Source of the DNA: CAZVRZ01 sp964629965
GTDB taxonomy: Bacteria > Chloroflexota > Anaerolineae > Anaerolineales > UBA4823
DNA length: 36,171 nucleotides
Direction of reading: 5' to 3'
NCBI GenBank assembly: GCA_964629965.1
Contig: CAZVRZ010000044.1
Location: 1-36,171, forward strand
A program made the position numbers and the translations under genes. The notes under the pieces were generated by a model. The model did not search any database. It was not told the origin of the DNA and saw nothing but the letters and a program-made list of their open reading frames with translations. Positions 24,035-31,712 of this stretch are shown piece by piece. Every line of letters begins with the position of its first letter. Within the stretch, counting starts at the first letter, position 1.

Positions 24035-26431
24035 ATGAAGTACGGTTATTTTGACGATAATGCCAAAGAGTATGTGATCACCCGCCCAGATACACCGCTT
24101 TCCTGGAGCAATTATCTCGGCTCCACCGAGTATGGAGCCATCATCACCAACAATGCCGGAGGGTATGGTTTCTATAAATCTGGCGCTCAAGGGCGTTTCT
24201 TGCGATTGTTCTTCAACAGCACACCCATGGATCAACCAGGCCGCTATTTTTACCTGCGAGACCGCTCCAGCGATGACTACTGGTCGGCTTCCTGGCAGCC
24301 CGTTGGCAAACCGCTCGACCAATACGAAAGCATCTGCCGCCATGGCACTGCCTATTCCATCTTTGCTTCGCGTTACGCCGGCATTGCAACCGAAACCACC
24401 TACTTTGTACCCCTGCAGCAGACTTTTGAATACTGGCGCATCAAAATCACCAACGAATCCGACCGCCCGCGCGACTTGTCTGTTTTCTCCTTTTGTGAAT
24501 TTACCAACCAGTGGACAACTTTCCAAGATACGGTGAATTTGCAATACTCGCTTTTCATTGTGCGCGGCTCGCTGACCGAAGACGGGATGCTGCGGGTGGC
24601 AATTCAGGATAACCTGTCACCCGATTCGCCTGCCTTCCAGGTCCATGACATTTCTAGCCGCTGCTGGATGGCATTGGTAGGCGAAAAACTCGCCGGCTAC
24701 GATACCAGCCGCCAGGCCTTCATCGGCACGTACCACAGCTACCATAACCCGCAAGTGGTGGAACAAGGCCAATGCACCAACAGCGATGTATATGGAGACA
24801 ACGCCTGCGGCAGCATGCAGGCCAACCTGAGCCTCCAACCGGGCGAGAGCCGAGAACTGTTGATCATACTGGGTATCGGCGATGCCCGCACGGTTGGTAA
24901 GCAGACCCTGGCAGAATTTGGCTCGTTGGAACGCGCCGAGAGCGAGTTAGCCAGGTTAAAGAGTAACTGGCACGCTAAGCTGGGCAGCCTGGTGGTAGAG
25001 ACGCCCGACGAGGACCTCAACCACACCATTAACGTGTGGGGGCTTTACAACTGCCTGATCAATTTCGCCTGGTCCAGGGCTGCCAGCCTGGTCTATAACG
25101 GCGAGCGTGATGGGTTGGGTTTCCGCGACTCGGTTCAGGATCTGCTCGGTGTGGCCGCAGCGATCCCCGAAGAAACACGCCAACGTTTGGAGCTGATGCT
25201 CACGGGGCAGGTGTCTAATGGCGGCGCCATCCCGGTTCTCAAGCCTTTCAACCATCGCCCAGGCCATGAAAAAAGCCCCGATCCTGAAGATTTCCGCTCG
25301 GATGACTGTCTATGGTTCTTCAATGCCGTGCCGGCTTACGTGGGCGAAACCGGCGATGTAGAGTTCTACAACAAAGTACTGCCTTATGCCGACCAAGGAG
25401 AAGCCACCGTCTTGGGCCATCTGCGCCGCGCTCTAGAGTTCAACCTGGAACGCACCGGCAAACACGGCCTGCCCTGCGGATTATCCGCCGACTGGAACGA
25501 CTGCCTGCGGCTTGGCTATTATGGCGAAAGCCTGTTCGTTGCTTTCCAGGTGCGATTGGGCTTGACGACCTATGCCAAGATCGCCGAAAGACTGGGAAAG
25601 CCAGCAGAAGCGGCCTGGGCACTGGAACAGCGCCAGAACATGGAAGAAAAGATCCAGGCCTGCGCCTGGGATGGCAACTGGTTCATCTGGGCCATCGGCG
25701 AGGATGGCACGGTGTATGGAACGCACGAGTATGAAGAAGGCCAATTTTACCTGAACACCCAGGTTTGGTCGGTCATCAGCGGCGCCGCCACCCCTGAACA
25801 GGCGCACAAGTGCCTGGAAACCGTTCACGATCACCTGGCAACGCCTTATGGATTGATGCTATCCGCTCCACCCTTCGTCAAGACACCGATCACGGTGATG
25901 CGGGCAGTGGTTTTCAACCCCGGCATCAAAGAGAACGCCGGAATTTTCAACCACACCCAGGGCTGGGGAGTGATGGCGGAGTGTCTCATGGGGAATGGAG
26001 ACAGAGCGTATGAATACTACCGCGCTTCCATGCCCGCCGCGTACAATGACCGCGCCGAAGTGCGGCAGAGCGAACCTTACGTACAGGGCCAAACCACGTA
26101 TTCTATCTACTCGCCGCGGCCAGGCAACTGCCGCACCTCCTGGCTCACCGGAGCAGCAGCCTGGGCTTATTTCAGCGCCACCCAGTATATCCTGGGATTG
26201 CAGCCAGAGATCGATGGGCTGCGCATCAACCCGTGCATTCCCAGCTCCTGGGAGGGGTTCAAGGCCACCCGTTCCTTCCGCGGCAAGAACATTCAGATCG
26301 AAGTGAGCAACCCCAAGAAGGTTTGCAGCGGCGTCGTTTCTCTGACGCTGAACGGCGAGGAATTGGCAGGCAATCTCGTTCCGGCAGATAAGCTAAAAGA
26401 AAACAACCAGGTTCAAGTGATCTTAGGGTAA
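24035..26431 (+). CDS. GH94 cellobiose phosphorylase-like enzyme
   Basis: GH94 enzymes split beta-1,4 glucosides with phosphate to give glucose 1-phosphate and a shorter sugar. This 798-residue protein opens with MKYGYFDDNAKEYVITRPDT and SWSNYLGSTEYGAIITN, typical of cellobiose phosphorylase, and contains RDSVQDLLG and CGLSADWNDCLRL. Asp486, the first Asp of DWND, is the expected general acid. Length matches family members of about 800. It is cytoplasmic, with no signal peptide. AGGAGAT precedes the ATG. Being next to the GH3 gene, it gives an ATP-saving route from cellobiose to glucose 1-phosphate. Chitobiose or laminaribiose specificity cannot be strictly excluded, but the start of the protein favours cellobiose. 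Confidence 0.92.
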   Translation: MKYGYFDDNAKEYVITRPDTPLSWSNYLGSTEYGAIITNNAGGYGFYKSGAQGRFLRLFFNSTPMDQPGRYFYLRDRSSDDYWSASWQPVGKPLDQYESICRHGTAYSIFASRYAGIATETTYFVPLQQTFEYWRIKITNESDRPRDLSVFSFCEFTNQWTTFQDTVNLQYSLFIVRGSLTEDGMLRVAIQDNLSPDSPAFQVHDISSRCWMALVGEKLAGYDTSRQAFIGTYHSYHNPQVVEQGQCTNSDVYGDNACGSMQANLSLQPGESRELLIILGIGDARTVGKQTLAEFGSLERAESELARLKSNWHAKLGSLVVETPDEDLNHTINVWGLYNCLINFAWSRAASLVYNGERDGLGFRDSVQDLLGVAAAIPEETRQRLELMLTGQVSNGGAIPVLKPFNHRPGHEKSPDPEDFRSDDCLWFFNAVPAYVGETGDVEFYNKVLPYADQGEATVLGHLRRALEFNLERTGKHGLPCGLSADWNDCLRLGYYGESLFVAFQVRLGLTTYAKIAERLGKPAEAAWALEQRQNMEEKIQACAWDGNWFIWAIGEDGTVYGTHEYEEGQFYLNTQVWSVISGAATPEQAHKCLETVHDHLATPYGLMLSAPPFVKTPITVMRAVVFNPGIKENAGIFNHTQGWGVMAECLMGNGDRAYEYYRASMPAAYNDRAEVRQSEPYVQGQTTYSIYSPRPGNCRTSWLTGAAAWAYFSATQYILGLQPEIDGLRINPCIPSSWEGFKATRSFRGKNIQIEVSNPKKVCSGVVSLTLNGEELAGNLVPADKLKENNQVQVILG

Positions 26432-26480
26432 ACAAGCAGCGCGATATTTAGCAGCAGTCCACGCGCAAGGAGATAGCAGG

Positions 26481-27332
26481 ATGAACAAAGCGGTGATCGA
26501 GCCGCAGTATGTGATCGAAGGCGCCGATGTTTTACTACGCCGTTCCTTTGCTCCAACTGTGGCCAATCCATTTGATCCTTTTCTGTTGTTCGACCATTTT
26601 GCTTTTAATGATCCGGCTGAAGGAGCCATTGCCGGCTTTCCCACCCACCCGCATCGCGGCATCGAAACCGTAACCTACATGCTGGAAGGCAGTGTGCAGC
26701 ACCGTGACAGTCTTGGCAACCAGGGCACCATCAGCCCTGGAGACGTCCAGTGGATGACCAGTGGGCGCGGCATCATGCACGAAGAAATTCCCAATCGAGG
26801 CCCAAATGGCTCGATCTACGGCTTCCAATTATGGGTCAACTTGCCTGCTGCAGAAAAGATGAGCCAGCCGCGCTACCAAGAAGTGAAGTCGACCAGCATC
26901 CCGTCGGTGATTCATCATGGCGCTCACGTGCGCGTCGTGGCAGGTGATTATGAGGGAACCATCGGGCCAGTGACAGAAATTGCCGCCCAGCCACTCTACA
27001 TGGATGTGGCTCTGGAGGCCGGAGCAGAATTTAACCTTTACATTCCAACAGGCCATACCGTTCTGGCCTACGTATTCGAAGGAGAAGGCCGGTTCGGCTT
27101 GCATTCACAGGATCAGGGTGAATTCATCCAGGCTGTGCGCATGCTGGCATTCGAAGCCGGCGATCCAATACAGGTCAGAGCCAGCGAAAACAGCCCGGTT
27201 CGTTTCATGCTCATGGCCGGTGCGCCGTTCAAAGAACCCATCGCGCCTTATGGCCCATTCGTGATGAATACCCGCGCAGAGATCCAACAAGCCCTCAGCG
27301 ACCTGCGCAGAGGTACTTTTATCAAAGATTAA
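26481..27332 (+). CDS. Pirin-family protein (bicupin)
   Basis: Pirins are two-cupin iron proteins of diverse roles, some with quercetinase activity, others regulatory. This 283-residue protein has the metal site H56 and H58 in FPTHPHRGIETVTY plus H100 and E102 in GRGIMHEEIP, matching the positions known from human pirin. The second cupin (about 165-260) lacks an evident metal site, as is usual. AAGGAG (26467-26472) precedes the ATG by eight bases. It follows the GH94 gene by 49 bases and is probably co-transcribed with the sugar genes, though no link in function is known. Confidence 0.92.
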   Translation: MNKAVIEPQYVIEGADVLLRRSFAPTVANPFDPFLLFDHFAFNDPAEGAIAGFPTHPHRGIETVTYMLEGSVQHRDSLGNQGTISPGDVQWMTSGRGIMHEEIPNRGPNGSIYGFQLWVNLPAAEKMSQPRYQEVKSTSIPSVIHHGAHVRVVAGDYEGTIGPVTEIAAQPLYMDVALEAGAEFNLYIPTGHTVLAYVFEGEGRFGLHSQDQGEFIQAVRMLAFEAGDPIQVRASENSPVRFMLMAGAPFKEPIAPYGPFVMNTRAEIQQALSDLRRGTFIKD

Positions 27333-27372
27333 GAGGCCGCTTTCATCTTTCGCAGCCCACCGACAACCAAGA

Positions 27373-28140
27373 TCATGGTTCGCTGCGCACCCGGTCGACA
27401 AAGTAGAGCGGGTTCTGTCGCAAGATCGGAACCGCTGTTTGCCAGAGCACCCGGGAATCGATCAAATAAGATTGTGCGCCTGCCACCATGCCCACGCGCA
27501 GGCTGGGCTCTGCCAGCACATTTGCCAGGCGATCATAACGCTGGTTCCAACCCTGGAAATTATGCGGGGTGTACTGTTTCTCGCTCGTTTTCCCCTTCTC
27601 ATCAGTCAGTTTATACAGGATCGGGGGGGTAAAGAGATAGGGAGGCGGCGCCATTTCCTCGATCGCATGCATGCTGGTGCTGGCAGTCAGATTACACGCC
27701 AACATTAAGATTTGCCCATCCAACTCGGGCAGGCGATGAAAAGGCGAATTTGGGCCGCAAGGCGTGGTATCCAGGGCATGAGCCGCCAGCAAGGCTTCGG
27801 CCAGCGGTCCCACCCCGCACACCGAATGCGTGGGATGCATCGAACGACGCGTGCCCGAGCGCAAGCGGAAATTTTCAGCGATCAAGCCAACACAAGAAGG
27901 CGTGTTGAGTATATCGAAGCAAGGTTTCTCTGGCGTGACAGTTTCGTACGAGAGAGCAGGCAGCAGCAGCGTGCCCTTTTCTCCCAATACCTCCAACAGG
28001 CCCTGGATGATCGTCTCGGCGCCGCCTGGAACGTATCCAAAAGGACGGATTCCCGAATGGACCAGCAGCAGCTTGCCAGGCAGCACGCCAATGCTGCGGA
28101 GGTCGGCGACAAAGCGAGAGTAGAATTCTGGCTTTTCCAT
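27373..28140 (-). CDS. AAC(3)-family N-acetyltransferase
   Basis: The 255-residue cytoplasmic protein matches the antibiotic 3-N-acetyltransferase fold: LLVHSGIRPFGYVPGGAETI near the N-terminus, GTLLLPALSYETV, then HPTHSVCGVGPLAE with the conserved active-site His, and GPNSPFHRL. Family members acetylate an amino group using acetyl-CoA; besides aminoglycoside resistance enzymes, many act on biosynthetic or unknown substrates. The ATG at 28140 is chosen because it lies four bases after the stop of the DUF4434-like gene; an in-frame TTG at 28155 would overlap that gene. Coupling to a carbohydrate-related gene makes an amino-sugar substrate at least as likely as an antibiotic. Confidence 0.83.
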   Translation of the reverse strand: MEKPEFYSRFVADLRSIGVLPGKLLLVHSGIRPFGYVPGGAETIIQGLLEVLGEKGTLLLPALSYETVTPEKPCFDILNTPSCVGLIAENFRLRSGTRRSMHPTHSVCGVGPLAEALLAAHALDTTPCGPNSPFHRLPELDGQILMLACNLTASTSMHAIEEMAPPPYLFTPPILYKLTDEKGKTSEKQYTPHNFQGWNQRYDRLANVLAEPSLRVGMVAGAQSYLIDSRVLWQTAVPILRQNPLYFVDRVRSEP

Positions 28141-28144
28141 CTGG

Positions 28145-29089
28145 TTACAATCCAAAGTATTCGCGGTAGCGATGGTACAGGTTCCCCGCCTGCAGATAGC
28201 AGGAATTGGGGCTCATGAAATGCGAAAACTCAAAGGTGATCCCCTTCTCCACGCCCACCTGGGCAGCCGCCTGCAACTTGAGCAAGAGTTTCTCCCACTT
28301 GATCGGCAAGAATTTGATAGGCATATCGCGGTCAAAAGTTTCACTGTTCGTCCAGCATTTTAAGCCATGGCGGTCCGTCAGTTTTTTATTGATCTCCAGA
28401 TAACCCGCCAGTTCATGGAAATCCACATGCCCATCCTGAAAAGCAACGATATCTACAGCTCCAGCGATCCCCCCCATCACATCGTCCCATTCTCGCTCGT
28501 GTTCTTCCAGCGTGATCCCCTGGGCCTTGTAGACTTCCGGCCCAAAAGAGTGAACCGACTTGATGCCATCCATCCACGGCGAAATCAAAACAGGCAGTTG
28601 CTGATCGGAAATAGACTTACAATGCAGGCCCATGGCGGCGTACACATCGATGATGGCCTTGGTCCGCCGGCTTACCTCCTGGGTCAGGTACCATCCCTTG
28701 AAAGCAACCCGTCCTCCGTATTTCTGCCAGACCTCGTCCACCACGGCCCGGTTGAGATCGATCTCCTTCTGATATTCACCGGCGTGCCAATAATGCCCGG
28801 AGTCGTACGTACCGAAATAGAAGGCCATGCCATACTTTTCTGCCAGGGTCAGGAACAGGTCAACCAGGTCAACGGGCGGGCGATAACAGCCTTGCTTCTC
28901 GATGAGCACTTCGGATGGATAGGTCAGCCAACGTTTATGGCCGCTGCGAATGAGGATGACCGTATCGATCCCAATGGCCTTCATGGCTTGAAAATCTCGT
29001 TCCCATTCGGAAGTGCCCCAATTCTGGTGCGGAATATCATGCGAAATTTCATCCAAAAAAGTACCGGTCAACGGAACAGCATCGAACAT
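28145..29089 (-). CDS. DUF4434-like TIM-barrel protein (putative glycoside hydrolase)
   Basis: This 314-residue protein starts PLTGTFLDEISHDIPHQNWG and continues MKAIGIDTVILIRSGHKRW, features of DUF4434, a TIM-barrel family related to glycoside hydrolases of uncertain substrate. Further pattern elements are GWYLTQEVSRR (strand end with a Glu in a catalytic-like place), SPWMDG, and IVAFQDGHVDFHEL near 210-230. No signal peptide is present, so it would work in the cytoplasm. The downstream AAC(3) gene starts four bases after the stop; the upstream cytochrome c gene ends 21 bases before the start. I am fairly confident of the fold, not of activity. Confidence 0.75.
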   Translation of the reverse strand: MFDAVPLTGTFLDEISHDIPHQNWGTSEWERDFQAMKAIGIDTVILIRSGHKRWLTYPSEVLIEKQGCYRPPVDLVDLFLTLAEKYGMAFYFGTYDSGHYWHAGEYQKEIDLNRAVVDEVWQKYGGRVAFKGWYLTQEVSRRTKAIIDVYAAMGLHCKSISDQQLPVLISPWMDGIKSVHSFGPEVYKAQGITLEEHEREWDDVMGGIAGAVDIVAFQDGHVDFHELAGYLEINKKLTDRHGLKCWTNSETFDRDMPIKFLPIKWEKLLLKLQAAAQVGVEKGITFEFSHFMSPNSCYLQAGNLYHRYREYFGL

Positions 29090-29110
29090 TCGATTTTCCT
29101 TTTCTAATAT

Positions 29111-29890
29111 CTACGATTTTAGCCGATGGCGAAGTACCTTGATTACTAAAATCACTGCTCCTGCCAGGATGAGTACAACCGCTCCAGTCCAGGCAATTTT
29201 CCATAAATCAAAGCCCGGCTCGTGCGCCTGTTCCTTCAACGGCTCTGTGGAAGCTGGCAGCGGTAACGCATCCATCTCTGACGCAAGACCCGGAGATGGC
29301 GATACCGTAGCTACCAGAGTCGCTTGCACGCCCGACGCCTCTTCGGTATTTCTGAGATTGGCCTGCCACAGAAAAGCCACCAAAGCATTGTATTCATCGT
29401 CCGAAAGGATGCCTGGGTTTTGAGGGGGATGGGTTGTTTTCAAGTAACGGAAAAGATCGGCCGAATTCGCGAAATGCGCCAGGGCAAGATGACCATCGTA
29501 TTGTTCTTCGATGATCGCCGGCACAACCGTTGGTATGGGGAACCCCTCGTCTTCTTTTCGCCCCGCATGGCAGCCTCGATCCCAGCAGTTACGGTGATCT
29601 TCCTCCCACACCTGGCGCCATTCGTCCGTCAGTCCCTGCCCCTGGTCGCCATGGCAAGGCATACAGTTGTAATAATAGACGTGGCGACCAGTATCGACCT
29701 GGGAAGGATTCTCGGGCAGCATAGGAGTAGCCAACGGGTCATAGGTGGGTGTGGGCGTAACTGCCTGGAATCGTATTCCAGCAAGCCGGGATAACTCTAG
29801 ATATTGACCTGCAAAAGCGCCTGAAAAAGCGACAGCTGCCAGCGCAGCAAAGAATAGAAAGAATATGAGATTGAAGGAGTTGATTTTCAC
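29111..29890 (-). CDS. Membrane-anchored c-type cytochrome with CxxCH and CX4CH motifs
   Basis: The 259-residue protein has an N-terminal signal or anchor helix (about 5-28), an extracytoplasmic domain and a C-terminal helix (about 228-250) followed by basic residues. The haem c motif is C76-M-P-C79-H80, followed by GDQGQGLTDEWR. A second motif, C102-W-D-R-G-C107-H108, has four residues between the cysteines; a variant of this type is known to bind haem in some multihaem cytochromes. No Met lies in the usual distal position after the haem site, so a His (for example in YDGHLALAH) may be the sixth ligand. It probably passes electrons on the outer face of the membrane. It is the first gene of the minus-strand group and is divergent from the ABC exporter. 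Confidence 0.83.
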   Translation of the reverse strand: MKINSFNLIFFLFFAALAAVAFSGAFAGQYLELSRLAGIRFQAVTPTPTYDPLATPMLPENPSQVDTGRHVYYYNCMPCHGDQGQGLTDEWRQVWEEDHRNCWDRGCHAGRKEDEGFPIPTVVPAIIEEQYDGHLALAHFANSADLFRYLKTTHPPQNPGILSDDEYNALVAFLWQANLRNTEEASGVQATLVATVSPSPGLASEMDALPLPASTEPLKEQAHEPGFDLWKIAWTGAVVLILAGAVILVIKVLRHRLKS

Positions 29891-29966
29891 CAGTATATTT
29901 TACTATCTCTTTAGCATCTCCTGGAGTATACTTATCTGCGCTATTTTACCGACCAAGGAGATTGGT

Positions 29967-31712
29967 TTGAAAATTCCCTTCCAACAATATTGGGATCTGC
30001 TGTCTCGTTACATCAAGCTGCAAAAGAGACGTTTCATCTTGCTGACCGTGCTGCTCCTGACCAGCATCGGTTTGCAGGTGGTCAACCCTCAGATCATGCG
30101 ATATTTTATTGACACGACCCAAACAAGCAAGGATAGCCGCGGCCTGCTGCTGGCAGCCCTGGCATTCATTACCATTGCGCTGATCCAGCAAGTCATCGGC
30201 GTTGGCGCTACCTATACCGGTGAATACGTGGCCTGGGTGGCTACGAACGCGCTGCGATCTGACCTGGCGCAACACTGCCTGAACCTGGATATGAGCTATC
30301 ACAACAACGTCAGCCCTGGCGAGCTGATCGAGCGTATCGATGGCGATGTTGCCGAGTTATCTAACTTCTTCTCTCAACTGGTGATCCGCGTCCTGGGCAA
30401 CATTCTGCTAATGATCGGCATCTTAGGAGCCCTGTTCCTGGAGGATTGGCGGCTGGGAGGCATCTTCACGGTCATCACCATTGTCACCCTGCTGGCCCTC
30501 AACCAGGTGCGTGGAATTGCCATTCCACACCAAAAGAAAATGCGCGAAGCCATCGCCGACCTGTTTGGCTATATCGAAGAGCGCCTGGCAGGCACGGAGG
30601 ATATCCGCTCTAGCGGCGCGGTCGACTTCGTCCTGAGAGGGGTTTACAAGCTTTCCTACGTCGTGTTAGGACACTGGAGGACCGGGGCGCGGCTCTCCAT
30701 CGTTGTACGCCTGACCGCCAGTATTTTGCTGACCACCGGCATCGGTGCAGCCTTTGTAGCCGGGTATTACTTGTTCCGCGCCGGCATCATCACCCTGGGC
30801 TCGGCCTACCTGGTGGTGCACTATACCAACCTGCTGCGCCGGCCGATTCGCGAACTGACCCAGCAAGTTGAAAACCTGCAAAATATTGGCGCAGCTACCG
30901 AGCGCATCCGAGAACTGCGCGCCATCGAATCTACAATCCAGGATGGAACCGGCGAGGATATTCCAGCCGGCCCATTGTCCCTGGCCTTTGAAAAAGTATC
31001 GTTTTCGTATAAGGAAGACGAGCCCGTTTTAGAAGATATCGATTTTCAGATAAAACCCGGAACCGTCCTGGGACTTTTAGGGCGCACCGGTTCCGGCAAG
31101 ACCACCCTGGCGCGTTTGATCTTCCGCCTGTATGATCCCACCCATGGGCAGATCGCGTTGGGCGGCGTGGCCCTGCCTTATCCAAATTTGAAAGCGCTGC
31201 GCCAGCGCGTGGCCCTGGTCACGCAGGATGTTCAACTCTTCCAGGCCACCGTGCGCGATAACGTCACCTTCTTCAACCGCAGCATACCGGACGATAAGAT
31301 CCTGGCAGTCATCGAAGAACTGGGCTTGTCGGATTGGTACCGGGCCTTGCCGAAAGGCCTGGATACCAAGATCGAGACCGGCGGGCGCAGCCTTTCGGCC
31401 GGGGAGGCGCAGTTGTTGGCTTTTGCGCGCGTCTTTTTGCGTGACCCCGGACTGGTCATCCTGGATGAGGCTTCGTCGCGCCTGGATCCCGCCACAGAAC
31501 ACTTGATCGAGCGCGCCATAGACAAGCTGTTGAAGAACCGCACCGCCATTATCATTGCCCACCGCCTGGGAACGATCCACCGCACAGATGAGATCATGAT
31601 CCTTGAAAAGGGGCGGATTACAGAATATGGCAAAAGACAGAGCCTGGCTTCCAATCCCGACTCGCGTTTCTACCACCTGCTGCAAACCGGCATGGAGGAG
31701 GTGTTGGCATGA
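29967..31712 (+). CDS. ABC exporter half-transporter, catalytic-site subunit
   Basis: A fused permease-ATPase of 581 residues: six membrane helices (about 20-300) then a nucleotide-binding domain with Walker A GRTGSGKTT (372-380), Q-loop VTQDVQLF, signature LSAGE (476-480), Walker B LVILDE with the catalytic Glu501, and H-loop His532. The signature deviates from LSGGQ. The start is taken as the TTG at 29967, since AAGGAG (29955-29960) lies six bases ahead and the length then fits the family; in-frame starts further upstream overlap the divergent cytochrome gene. The next half-transporter overlaps its stop by four bases (ATGA). It exports an unknown substrate, probably a drug, lipid or peptide. 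Confidence 0.9.
   Translation: MKIPFQQYWDLLSRYIKLQKRRFILLTVLLLTSIGLQVVNPQIMRYFIDTTQTSKDSRGLLLAALAFITIALIQQVIGVGATYTGEYVAWVATNALRSDLAQHCLNLDMSYHNNVSPGELIERIDGDVAELSNFFSQLVIRVLGNILLMIGILGALFLEDWRLGGIFTVITIVTLLALNQVRGIAIPHQKKMREAIADLFGYIEERLAGTEDIRSSGAVDFVLRGVYKLSYVVLGHWRTGARLSIVVRLTASILLTTGIGAAFVAGYYLFRAGIITLGSAYLVVHYTNLLRRPIRELTQQVENLQNIGAATERIRELRAIESTIQDGTGEDIPAGPLSLAFEKVSFSYKEDEPVLEDIDFQIKPGTVLGLLGRTGSGKTTLARLIFRLYDPTHGQIALGGVALPYPNLKALRQRVALVTQDVQLFQATVRDNVTFFNRSIPDDKILAVIEELGLSDWYRALPKGLDTKIETGGRSLSAGEAQLLAFARVFLRDPGLVILDEASSRLDPATEHLIERAIDKLLKNRTAIIIAHRLGTIHRTDEIMILEKGRITEYGKRQSLASNPDSRFYHLLQTGMEEVLA

Noticed and set aside
27373..28140. AAC(3) gene viewed as a recently acquired antibiotic resistance gene.
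   Set aside because: No mobile element flanks it, its composition matches the neighbours, and it is coupled to a DUF4434-like gene; chromosomal members of unknown substrate are common.
29865..29966. An upstream in-frame start for the first ABC half-transporter adding 34 residues.
   Set aside because: It would overlap the divergent cytochrome gene and has no good ribosome site, whereas the TTG at 29967 has AAGGAG at ideal spacing.
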